In this document: positions 1-6,192 of the stretch, one piece after another
Numbering within the stretch: the first letter of the stretch is position 1
Layout of the letters: each line of letters starts with the position of its first letter
Notes under the pieces: model-generated
Seen by the model: the letters and a program-made list of their open reading frames with translations, nothing else
The model's database searches: none
Told to the model about the DNA's origin: nothing
Made by a program: the position numbers and the translations under genes
Source: Candidatus Equinaster intestinalis
GTDB lineage: Bacteria > Bacillota_A > Clostridia > Oscillospirales > Acutalibacteraceae
Direction: 5' to 3'
DNA: 24,603 bases
Assembly (NCBI GenBank): GCA_018065375.1
Contig: JAGHTJ010000014.1
Coordinates: forward strand, 1 to 24,603

Positions 1-130
1 ATTATATATATAGCAAATTTTTAAAACTTGTCCTCTTTTGGCGCAAAAATGCAAATGTGATTACGGGAAATTTTCGGCTTCGTCGCAGAAAAACACAATA
101 ATTTTCCGCGAAAACCGATAAAAATTATTT
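1..130. other. AT-rich non-coding stretch at window edge
   Basis: I see no gene with a ribosome binding site here. A weak open frame on the minus strand runs through this stretch and the following repeat, but it looks accidental. Short GGAAAATT/AATTTTCC-like complementarities between about 64 and 116 could fold, but I cannot assign them. Confidence 0.4.
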
Positions 131-216
131 CGGCGGGCGGCAATTTTGCGCAAAGCGCAAAAGAATTGTGTTCAAAGAACACAAAAAGCAGGGCTTGTGC
201 CCTGCTCCGCCCGCCG
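131..216 (+). repeat. 86-bp cloverleaf-like palindromic repeat, copy 1
   Basis: Perfect 10-bp outer arms (CGGCGGGCGG at 131-140 and CCGCCCGCCG at 207-216) enclose three consecutive perfect 8-bp hairpins. These are TTTTGCGC/GCGCAAAA at 144-162 with an AAA loop, TTGTGTTC/GAACACAA at 166-184 with an AAA loop, and AGCAGGGC/GCCCTGCT at 187-206 with a TTGT loop. Single-stranded joins of two to three bases link the parts, so the whole folds as a four-way junction. A second copy lies inverted at 6039-6123. It resembles REP/MITE-type intergenic repeats or a structured RNA. It contains no coding sequence and sits about 30 bp beyond the terminator of the minus-strand symporter gene. Confidence 0.88.
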
Positions 217-244
217 TGCAAACAAAATAAAAGCAGAAAAACAA

Positions 245-268
245 AAAAGCGGACGATTCCGTCCGCCT
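245..268 (-). terminator. Intrinsic terminator of the symporter gene
   Basis: A 7-bp GC-rich stem (GCGGACG at 249-255, CGTCCGC at 260-266, loop ATTC) is followed on the minus strand by TTTTTTGTTTTT. It lies 23 bp after the stop codon of the minus-strand gene. Confidence 0.85.
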
Positions 269-290
269 TTTGAATATGATGTTTTATTTT

Positions 291-1712
291 TTAAATATTG
301 CTATCCGCAATATTCTTAACCGATTTCGGTCTTGCATTTTTTGCAACGATACCTCCTAAAGCGAAGAGGGCAAGGGCGTTGGGTATAACCATAAGCTGGT
401 TGAACATATCCGAAAGCTCCCAAACCAATTCGTCTGAAAAGAAGGAACCGAGTAGAATAAACAAAATCGAAATTACCGAATAAATCGGAACTGCCTTTTT
501 GCCGAAAAGATACTGAACATTGATTTTTCCGAAAAGGTTCCAGCCGAGAATGGTGGAGAAAGCGAAGAAGAAAAGGCAAACCGCAACGAAGATGCTGCCG
601 CTGGTTTCGCCGAAAACATTTCCGAAAGCCAGCTGTGCCATATTGGTTTTGCTTATGTCGACATTACCCGCAAGTCCTTCGGCTGTGCCGAGCGGACCGC
701 CGCCGGCATAAAGTGTGGAAATTACAACCAACGCCGTCATTGTAAGAACTACGAAAGTATCAATGAAAAGTCCTATCATAGCTACTACGCCCTGGTCGTG
801 CGGTTTTTCAACCTCGGCAAGCGCGTGAGCGTGGGGAGTTGAGCCCATACCGGCTTCGTTTGAGAAAAGACCTCTTTTTGCACCCTGACTTATAGCGGTT
901 TTAATTGCCGCACCTATTCCGCCGCCGATAAGCGCTTCGGGACGGAATGCAAACTTGAATATCATACCGATTGCTTCCGGAACATATTTAATTCTGCAAA
1001 TGAGAATTATAAGTCCGCCAACGAGATAAAGGGTAGCCATAATCGGAACGATTTTTTCGGTAACAGATGCAATTCTCGAAACGCCGCCCAGGAAAATAAA
1101 GGAGGCAATCGCCGCAACTACAATGCCGATAACCCAGCCGGGAATACCGAAAGCGTTACTGCAGGTCTCTCCTATGGAATTGGACTGTACCATACAACCC
1201 ATAAATCCGAGCGCGAGTATAATCGCAACTGCGAAAAATCCTGCCAAAAACTTACCGAAGCCGCCCTTAAAGGCTTTTCTTATGTAGTAAACCGGACCGC
1301 CCTGAATTGCGCCGTCTTCACCCTTAATTCTTGTTTCCTGTGCCAAAACCGCCTCGGCATAAATCGTAGCCATACCGAAAAATGCGATTATCCACATCCA
1401 AAAGATTGCTCCCGGACCGCCTATTAGTATCGCGCCGCAGGCACCTATAATGTTGCCGGTTCCTACCTGCGCGGCGATTGCGGTTGCAAGAGCCTGGAAG
1501 GAGCTTAAGCCCCCTTTTCCCTTGCCGCCGTTAAGCTTAATGTTTCCGAAAACCTTTTTCATTCCCTCGCCGAAGCATCTTATCTGAACAAATCGGGTTT
1601 TTACGGTGAAGTAAAGACCTACCGCGATAAGAAGAACTATAAGGATATAGTCCGAAAGGTATGAATTGATGGTTTGAACGATTTCCAGGGCTTTATCTAA
1701 AACTGCCTGCAT
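291..1712 (-). CDS. Sodium:alanine/glycine symporter, AGCS family
   Basis: This polytopic membrane transporter of about 473 aa imports alanine and/or glycine with sodium. The AGCS signatures are visible: an early glycine-rich VGTGNIIG segment and the family motif RGLFSNEAGMGS in the middle, among roughly ten hydrophobic segments. An open frame extends nine codons further upstream to a TTG at 1739, but those codons are the Shine-Dalgarno region itself (AGGAGGAGA). The ATG at 1712, about eight bases beyond it and reading MQAVLDKALEI, is therefore the start. The gene is monocistronic and lies behind a glycine riboswitch, so glycine is a likely substrate. An intrinsic terminator follows. The family is certain; the exact substrate is inferred from the riboswitch. 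Confidence 0.95.
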   Translation of the reverse strand: MQAVLDKALEIVQTINSYLSDYILIVLLIAVGLYFTVKTRFVQIRCFGEGMKKVFGNIKLNGGKGKGGLSSFQALATAIAAQVGTGNIIGACGAILIGGPGAIFWMWIIAFFGMATIYAEAVLAQETRIKGEDGAIQGGPVYYIRKAFKGGFGKFLAGFFAVAIILALGFMGCMVQSNSIGETCSNAFGIPGWVIGIVVAAIASFIFLGGVSRIASVTEKIVPIMATLYLVGGLIILICRIKYVPEAIGMIFKFAFRPEALIGGGIGAAIKTAISQGAKRGLFSNEAGMGSTPHAHALAEVEKPHDQGVVAMIGLFIDTFVVLTMTALVVISTLYAGGGPLGTAEGLAGNVDISKTNMAQLAFGNVFGETSGSIFVAVCLFFFAFSTILGWNLFGKINVQYLFGKKAVPIYSVISILFILLGSFFSDELVWELSDMFNQLMVIPNALALFALGGIVAKNARPKSVKNIADSNI

Positions 1713-1751
1713 AAAATTTCTCCTCCTGATTTTTTTCAACAGAAAAGCCGC

Positions 1752-1805
1752 CCTTAAAAAATTAAGGACAGCAAAAAAGCAATAAAAAAACCGCCTAAAA
1801 GCGGT
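1752..1805 (-). terminator. Riboswitch expression platform: terminator plus second hairpin
   Basis: Directly 3' of the aptamer on the minus strand is ACCGC-TTTTAG-GCGGT (1805 to 1790) followed by seven Ts, a short intrinsic terminator. Its first two bases are also the last two of aptamer helix P1. Further on, CCTTAA/TTAAGG (1752-1767) forms another small hairpin before the ribosome binding site. CTGTCCTT, read from 1771 to 1764, is the exact complement of the conserved aptamer segment AAGGACAG (1825 to 1818). Confidence 0.6.
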
Positions 1806-1900
1806 AAAACCTTGACTCTGTCCTTTTGCCTGAGAGATTGCACATAAGTGCTTACACCTTCGGCACTCAATTAAATGAGCTTCTCCAAAGTTTTACGGAA
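1804..1900 (-). ncRNA. Glycine riboswitch, single aptamer
   Basis: The minus strand carries the glycine-aptamer consensus: GGAGA, then a hairpin, GCCGAAGG, then a second hairpin, CTCTCAGGCAAAAGGACAG. The outer helix P1 is GUAAAACUUUG pairing with CAAGGUUUUAC, with one G-U pair. Only one aptamer is evident, where many glycine riboswitches are tandem. It lies between a good promoter and an AGCS symporter, a known type of target. A short terminator hairpin follows at once, so control is probably by transcription attenuation. Whether glycine turns the gene on or off cannot be settled from sequence. Confidence 0.93.
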
Positions 1901-1919
1901 ATTCTGTTGTTACCTTGAT

Positions 1920-1947
1920 ATTTTAACATAAATTTTCAAAAAATCAA
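1920..1947 (-). promoter_or_regulatory. Promoter of the riboswitch-symporter transcript
   Basis: On the minus strand, TTGATT (-35, 1942-1947) and TAAAAT (-10, 1920-1925) are separated by 16 bp. Transcription would begin just before the glycine aptamer. Confidence 0.7.
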
Positions 1948-1976
1948 GTATTACGTGGTATTTTTTGTTTTCCCCC

Positions 1977-2005
1977 TTTACTTATCGGTAAGAATTTAAT
2001 ATAAT
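1977..2005 (+). promoter_or_regulatory. Promoter of the phosphoglycerate mutase operon
   Basis: TTTACT (1977-1982) and a perfect TATAAT (2000-2005) are 17 bp apart. The ATG at 2029 follows with ribosome binding site AAGAGGTG at 2016-2023. Confidence 0.7.
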
Positions 2006-2028
2006 GTAATACGTTAAGAGGTGTTTTT

Positions 2029-3243
2029 ATGAAGTATTTGGTAATTCTTTGTGACGGAATGGCAGACCATGTCAATCCCGAATTTTTAGGCGGCAAAACC
2101 CCTATGCAGGCGGCTTTCAAGCCGAATATGGACTCACTCGCAAGGGTGGGTGAGGTTGGTCTTTGTCAAACGGTTGCCGAGGGGCTCAAGCCCGGCAGTG
2201 ATGTTGCCAATCTTTCGGTGCTCGGTTACGACCCCAAGCTTTGTTACACCGGCAGAAGTCCTTTAGAGGCGGCAAGCATCGGCATTGATTTAAAAGAAAC
2301 CGATGTTGCTCTGCGCTGTAATATAGTTACCCTTTCGGGCGAAGAAAATTATGAGGATAAAACAATGGTGGACTATTGCTCGGGCGATATTTCCACCGCC
2401 GAGGCAGCCGAGATAATCAAAACGGTTGAAGAAAAGCTCGGAAACGAAATTTATTCTTTTTTTGCGGGTGTTTCTTACAGGCATTGTCTCGTAGTTAAGA
2501 ACGGAACAACCGACCTCGGAACACTTACCCCGCCTCACGATATAAGCGGAAGAAAAATCGGCGAATATTTGAGCCGGAGCGAAAACGCCGCCCCGCTTAT
2601 AGAGCTTATGAAAAAATCGTACGATATATTAAAGGACCACCCGGTAAACCTTGCAAGGCGCGCAAAGGGGCTTAATGAAGCCAATTCAATATGGCTTTGG
2701 GGCGAGGGCAGAAAGCCGAAGCTCGAAAACTTTAAGGAGAAAACCGGCAAAACGGGTGCCATTATTTCGGCGGTTGATTTGCTTAAGGGCATAGGTATCT
2801 GTGCGGGAATGTCCACCCCCGAGGTAGAGGGTGCAACGGGTTATCTCGATACCAATTTTGAGGGTAAGGTTGAAGCCGCCAAAAAGGAATTTGAAGACGG
2901 TAAGGACCTTGTTTATCTGCATTTTGAAGCACCTGACGAATGCGGTCACCGTTGCGAGCCCGAAAACAAGAAAAAGGCGATTGAGGTTATCGACAGTAAG
3001 GTTGTAGGCGTGATGACCGAATATTTAAAGGCAAAGGACGATTTCAGAATTCTGATTATGCCCGACCATCCTACCCCGCTTGAAACCAAAACCCACTCCC
3101 GCGAGGCGGTTCCGTATCTTATATACGATAGCCGTAAAAACCTGCCCGGAGTAGATGTATTTACCGAGCAAACCGCGGCGGCTACGGGAAATAAGGTAAG
3201 CTTCGGTCCCGATATTATGAATAAGCTGCTCGAAAAGATATGA
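2029..3243 (+). CDS. apgM: Cofactor-independent phosphoglycerate mutase, archaeal type (ApgM family)
   Basis: A 404-aa cytoplasmic metalloenzyme of the alkaline-phosphatase superfamily. Family members interconvert 3- and 2-phosphoglycerate. Metal and catalytic positions are recognisable: D9 in LCDGMAD, S57 in PGSDVANLS (equivalent to the phosphorylated serine of iPGM), D346-H347 in MPDHPTP, and H356 in THSREAVPYL. Length matches the family. A related subgroup in anaerobes has been annotated as a proposed homoserine kinase, so a role in threonine synthesis is an alternative. No threonine gene is nearby to support it. The stop codon overlaps the next start as ATGA, which suggests translational coupling to a small membrane protein. 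Confidence 0.92.
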   Translation: MKYLVILCDGMADHVNPEFLGGKTPMQAAFKPNMDSLARVGEVGLCQTVAEGLKPGSDVANLSVLGYDPKLCYTGRSPLEAASIGIDLKETDVALRCNIVTLSGEENYEDKTMVDYCSGDISTAEAAEIIKTVEEKLGNEIYSFFAGVSYRHCLVVKNGTTDLGTLTPPHDISGRKIGEYLSRSENAAPLIELMKKSYDILKDHPVNLARRAKGLNEANSIWLWGEGRKPKLENFKEKTGKTGAIISAVDLLKGIGICAGMSTPEVEGATGYLDTNFEGKVEAAKKEFEDGKDLVYLHFEAPDECGHRCEPENKKKAIEVIDSKVVGVMTEYLKAKDDFRILIMPDHPTPLETKTHSREAVPYLIYDSRKNLPGVDVFTEQTAAATGNKVSFGPDIMNKLLEKI

Positions 3244-3521
3244 TAAGAAGAGAGGCGCAGATAGAGCGCAAAAAAGCCGAAATTGCCGAGCATTTTAAAA
3301 AGGAAAAGAGAAAAGCCGTAATAATCTGGATAATTTTTGAGGTAGTGGCGGTTGCCCTTTCCTTTATAATTACAAAATCGGTGTTTGATGAAAAATTTTT
3401 GCAATGGTTTTTGGTATCGCTTTTCTTCCTGGTTGTTTTCCCGATAACCGTGCTATCGAAAAAGCTTAAAACCCTTTCGAAGCAGGAAACCACCCAAAAA
3501 CAGTTCGCGGAACACGAATAG
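3240..3521 (+). CDS. Small two-helix membrane protein of unknown function
   Basis: A 93-aa protein whose ATG overlaps the stop of the mutase gene as ATGA. Residues 1-25 are highly charged (many K, E and R) and look helical. Two hydrophobic segments follow, at about 26-45 and 53-72, and then a polar tail. I do not recognise the family. The overlap, the shared terminator and the membrane topology support a real gene co-transcribed with apgM. No function can be inferred. Confidence 0.75.
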   Translation: MIRREAQIERKKAEIAEHFKKEKRKAVIIWIIFEVVAVALSFIITKSVFDEKFLQWFLVSLFFLVVFPITVLSKKLKTLSKQETTQKQFAEHE

Positions 3522-3522
3522 T

Positions 3523-3561
3523 AAAAAACCGACTGATTTAATCACAAATCAGCCGGTTTTT
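3523..3561. terminator. Bidirectional intrinsic terminator
   Basis: A long hairpin: AAAACCG, A, CTGATTT pairs with AAATCAG, C, CGGTTTT, with a single mismatch. An A-run lies on one side and a T-run on the other, so it can stop both the apgM operon (plus) and the 53-aa gene (minus). Confidence 0.85.
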
Positions 3562-3585
3562 ATAATTTTTAAGATATTTTTACCA

Positions 3586-3747
3586 TTATGTCTTAAGGAA
3601 AAAGGGTAATGCCAAAACAGCAAGCCAAACCACAGCCGCCACACCCACATAGAAAAATCCCATCGGGCGCACATCGTAATTAAAGTTTTCCTTGGCCTCT
3701 TTAATGCAAAAAGCAGTAATAAGCATTGCAAATACGTATCCCGACAT
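3586..3747 (-). CDS. 53-aa membrane protein of unknown function
   Basis: A short gene starting at the ATG at 3747 with ribosome binding site AAGGGAG upstream. The product begins MSGYVFAMLITAF, has a short charged stretch (KEAKENFNYDVRP), then a second hydrophobic helix (about residues 31-50), and ends PFFLKT. It starts 19 bp after the stop of the upstream 251-aa gene and precedes a shared terminator, so it is the second gene of that unit. The family is unknown. The binding site, spacing and two-helix layout make it more likely real than chance. Confidence 0.7.
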   Translation of the reverse strand: MSGYVFAMLITAFCIKEAKENFNYDVRPMGFFYVGVAAVVWLAVLALPFFLKT

Positions 3748-3766
3748 TTCGGTTTCTCCCTTAAAA

Positions 3767-4522
3767 TCAGCCCTCTATTTTCATCGCGCGGCGCAGTTTT
3801 TTATTTCTGCCCAGCTCCGATACAAATTCTTTTACGCAGATTTTCAGATGATTGTTTTCCGCATAATATTTTGCCGCAGCTTCGGCGCGCTTTTCGCTGC
3901 CGTAAATCGCCGCACCTATAATGGCTACTATCATATCCGCCGTTGTTCCGTCTCCCTCAACGTAAACCTCGGAGAACATATCAAAAAGCTTTTTGAGCTG
4001 TTTTTTATTTGCGCCCTCGCCGTCCAGCATTTTTATAATTTCGGGCACAAACTCCTTCGACATAAACTCAATATAAAGATACTTTCCGTTTTCGGCAACC
4101 GATTCCTTATAAATCTCTTTTTTCTCGGGGAAAATCGCCAAAAGCTTCTGTGTAAGGGTAAGAACGGTTACATCATCGCCCTTTTCGGCAACCGGCAATG
4201 TTACCTGCGCCGAACCGCGCGAAGCAACCTTTTTAATACCGAGATTTATACGCAAGGTGTCCGCAAAATCAACACCTACGGCATAAGCGTCCTTTTCGGT
4301 CTGGCTTTCATCAAAAAGCCAGTTGGATAATACGGCAAACTCGCCGATGTCCCCCGAAACTACCGGTGCCGCCGATAAATTAAAGCACTTGCTCTGCTCA
4401 TCGTACCACACCTTTACCGCCTTGTTTTCGTTTACAAAAATTCCGTTTTGCTCGGTAAAGCTTTGCTCATCAAGGAGCTCTTTCATCTCGCTTATTACGG
4501 CTTTATAGCATTTTTCGTCCAT
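3767..4522 (-). CDS. Conserved-looking protein of unknown function
   Basis: A 251-aa protein, probably cytoplasmic, with no signal peptide or clear membrane helix. A further in-frame ATG at 4555 overlaps the -10 box, so the start is the ATG at 4522, preceded by GGAG. It is a mixed alpha/beta protein with acidic N-terminal half. The last 70 residues are helical and end in a basic stretch (RNKKLRRAMK). I recognise no catalytic motif and assign no family. It has its own near-consensus promoter, divergent from rsmA, and leads into the 53-aa membrane protein gene. Confidence 0.85.
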   Translation of the reverse strand: MDEKCYKAVISEMKELLDEQSFTEQNGIFVNENKAVKVWYDEQSKCFNLSAAPVVSGDIGEFAVLSNWLFDESQTEKDAYAVGVDFADTLRINLGIKKVASRGSAQVTLPVAEKGDDVTVLTLTQKLLAIFPEKKEIYKESVAENGKYLYIEFMSKEFVPEIIKMLDGEGANKKQLKKLFDMFSEVYVEGDGTTADMIVAIIGAAIYGSEKRAEAAAKYYAENNHLKICVKEFVSELGRNKKLRRAMKIEG

Positions 4523-4553
4523 TTTTCCAACTCCAAAATTATTATCTGATAGC

Positions 4554-4582
4554 ATTATACCATACTTTTACTCTTTTGTCAT
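4554..4582 (-). promoter_or_regulatory. Promoter of the 251-aa unknown gene
   Basis: The minus strand has ATGACA (4577-4582) and a perfect TATAAT (4554-4559) 17 bp apart. Confidence 0.75.
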
Positions 4583-4593
4583 CTAAAATTTTG

Positions 4594-4622
4594 TTGCATT
4601 AACTTTTTTTGCGGGTTATAAT
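4594..4622 (+). promoter_or_regulatory. Promoter of rsmA
   Basis: TTGCAT (4594-4599) and TATAAT (4617-4622) are separated by 17 bp, about 30 bp before the rsmA start. It is divergent from the promoter at 4554-4582. Confidence 0.7.
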
Positions 4623-4652
4623 ATTTCTATATTATGTTTTTGGGTGAATTTT

Positions 4653-5501
4653 ATGAACTTGGCTGACATTGATACAATTAAAAATCTCCTCTTTCCGGAC
4701 GGTTTTTCCTTTAAAAAATCCCTCGGTCAGAATTTTCTGATAAATGAGGAGGTTTGCCCGGCAATGGCGCGCGCCGCCGCCGACCAAACTACCGGCGTTA
4801 TCGAAATCGGTCCCGGTATCGGGGTTTTAACCGCCGAGCTTTCCAAGGTCTCAAAAAGGGTTGTTGCCATCGAGCTTGATGAACGGCTTCGCACCGTTTT
4901 GCCCAAAACCCTGAAGGACTGCCAAAATACCGAGGTAATCTTCGCCGACGCGATGAAGCTTGATTTAAAGAAGCTGATAGCCGAGAAGTTTTCGGACTGT
5001 GAAAAGGTTTGCGTTTGCGCCAATCTGCCCTATTACATCACTTCTCCTATTATAATGAATCTGCTTGAAAGCCGTCTGCCGCTTGATAACATTACGGTTA
5101 TGGTGCAAAAGGAGGCCGCCGAGCGACTCTGCGCAAGGGTGGGCTCGAGAGATGCCGGCGCGGTTACGGTTGCGGTAAGCTATTATGCCGAGGGCGAAAT
5201 TCTGTTTGGCGTGGATAAAAGCTCCTTTTTGCCGCCGCCAAAGGTTGATTCGGCGGTAATTCAGCTGAAAATAAGGAAAGAGCCCCCCGTAAAACCGAAA
5301 AGCGAGGAGAACTTTTTCAAATTTGTAAAGGCCTGCTTTGCCCAGCGTCGCAAAACCCTTGTAAACACCGTATCAAATACATTGAAGATAGAAAAGGACG
5401 CAATACGCGCGGCATTATCGGCTGAAAATATCAGAGAAACGGCGAGAAGCGAGGAGCTTTCCATGGAACAGCTCTCAAAATTATCCGACCGACTTATGTA
5501 A
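4653..5501 (+). CDS. rsmA: 16S rRNA dimethyladenosine transferase RsmA (KsgA)
   Basis: A 282-aa S-adenosylmethionine-dependent enzyme that dimethylates the two adjacent adenines in the 3'-terminal hairpin of 16S rRNA late in small-subunit assembly. Visible motifs are the N-terminal KKSLGQNFL, the SAM-binding EIGPGIGVLT at about 51-60, acidic VAIELDE, and the catalytic NLPYY at 124-128. The C-terminal part has the typical KACFAQRRKTL. A GTG at 4644 could add three residues, but the GGGTGA overlapping it is better placed as the ribosome binding site for the ATG at 4653. The YbaK-type gene follows 68 bp downstream, probably on the same transcript. Confidence 0.95.
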   Translation: MNLADIDTIKNLLFPDGFSFKKSLGQNFLINEEVCPAMARAAADQTTGVIEIGPGIGVLTAELSKVSKRVVAIELDERLRTVLPKTLKDCQNTEVIFADAMKLDLKKLIAEKFSDCEKVCVCANLPYYITSPIIMNLLESRLPLDNITVMVQKEAAERLCARVGSRDAGAVTVAVSYYAEGEILFGVDKSSFLPPPKVDSAVIQLKIRKEPPVKPKSEENFFKFVKACFAQRRKTLVNTVSNTLKIEKDAIRAALSAENIRETARSEELSMEQLSKLSDRLM

Positions 5502-5512
5502 CGGCAAAACAA

Positions 5513-5536
5513 TTTACATAATAAATGTTATGTAAA
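5513..5536. repeat. 24-bp AT-rich palindrome between rsmA and the YbaK gene
   Basis: Perfect 9-bp arms TTTACATAA (5513-5521) and TTATGTAAA (5528-5536) flank a six-base spacer. It has no T-run, so it is not a usual terminator. It could be a regulator operator, an mRNA processing hairpin, or part of a weak internal promoter. Confidence 0.55.
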
Positions 5537-5569
5537 CAACGATATTACGAATTACGAAAGCGTGATAAA

Positions 5570-6034
5570 ATGGACAAAACAAACGTAATGCGAATACTTG
5601 ACCAAAAGAAAATCCCCTATACACCCTATGAGTATTCCGGCGAAATAACCGAGGGCGTAGTAATAGCCGCAACCCTCGGCGAGCCTAAGGAGCGGGTTTT
5701 CAAAACCCTTGTAACCGTTTCGAACACCTCGCAGAATTTCGTTTTCTGCATACCGGTTGCCGAAACTCTCGACCTTAAAAAAGCGGCTAAAACAGTAGGC
5801 GTAAAGTCAATTTCGATGATAAAGCAAAAGGAACTGCTTCCCCTCACGGGATACATACACGGCGGCTGTTCGCCGGTGGGAATGAAAAAGGCATTCCGCA
5901 CGGTAATTCACCGGTCGGCGGCAGAATTTGAAACCTTTTTCGTAAGCGCCGGCAAGGTGGGCTACCAGATTCAGGTAAGCCCCGAAAAGCTTGCAAAGCT
6001 TGTAAGAGCGGAGTTTGCGGATATTATTATTTGA
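5570..6034 (+). CDS. ybaK: Cys-tRNA(Pro)/Cys-tRNA(Cys) deacylase, YbaK/EbsC family
   Basis: A 154-aa trans-editing enzyme that hydrolyses mischarged Cys-tRNA(Pro). The fold signature is clear: the conserved lysine in VFKTLV (K45), the glycine-rich GYIHGGCSPVG at 94-104, and SAGKVGYQIQVSP at 126-138. The reading frame is open for 15 codons upstream, but that stretch is AT-rich and crosses the end of the palindrome. The ATG at 5570 gives the usual family N-terminus (MDKTNVMRILDQ), although its Shine-Dalgarno site is weak (GTGAT). It probably belongs to the rsmA transcript. Both genes act on translation RNAs. Confidence 0.92.
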   Translation: MDKTNVMRILDQKKIPYTPYEYSGEITEGVVIAATLGEPKERVFKTLVTVSNTSQNFVFCIPVAETLDLKKAAKTVGVKSISMIKQKELLPLTGYIHGGCSPVGMKKAFRTVIHRSAAEFETFFVSAGKVGYQIQVSPEKLAKLVRAEFADIII

Positions 6035-6038
6035 TTCC

Positions 6039-6123
6039 GGCGGGCGGGACAAGGCGAAGCCTTGCCTTTTGTGTTCTTTGAACACAATCTCTTTTGCGCT
6101 TCCGCGCAAAATCGCCGCCCGCC
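6039..6123 (-). repeat. Cloverleaf-like palindromic repeat, copy 2 (inverted)
   Basis: On the minus strand this has the same order and size of parts as 131-216. Outer arms are GGCGGGCGG/CCGCCCGCC (6115-6123 and 6039-6047). Hairpin 1 is TTTTGCGC/GCGCAAAA with a GGAA loop (6092-6111), and hairpin 2 is TTGTGTTC/GAACACAA (6069-6087). Hairpin 3 is GGCAAGGC/GCCTTGTC with a TTC loop (6048-6066). In hairpin 3, two base pairs differ from copy 1 by changes on both sides and a third is G-U. It begins 4 bp after the YbaK gene's stop codon. Confidence 0.88.
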
Positions 6124-6153
6124 AAACCGTAAATTTAAAGAATTTTAATTTCA

Positions 6154-6183
6154 AAAAAAGAGCCAAACGCTTCGGCGTTTGGC
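6154..6183 (-). terminator. Intrinsic terminator of the lipoprotein operon
   Basis: A perfect 9-bp stem GCCAAACGC/GCGTTTGGC (6162-6170, 6175-6183), with a CGAA loop on the minus strand, is followed by TCTTTTTTT. It lies just after the stop of the minus-strand lipoprotein gene. The plus direction lacks a T-run. Confidence 0.85.
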
Positions 6184-6192
6184 CCATTAAAT

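Noticed and set aside
21..221. A 66-codon minus-strand frame at the window start
   Set aside because: Most of it is a translation of the palindromic repeat; there is no ribosome binding site and no recognisable protein.
3549..3731. A 60-codon minus-strand open frame overlapping the 53-aa membrane protein
   Set aside because: It is another frame of the same DNA, runs into the terminator stem, and lacks a ribosome binding site; the 53-aa frame has one.
3692..4330. A 212-codon open frame on the plus strand opposite the 251-aa unknown gene
   Set aside because: No promoter or Shine-Dalgarno site, cysteine- and phenylalanine-rich nonsense composition, and the minus-strand gene has both signals.
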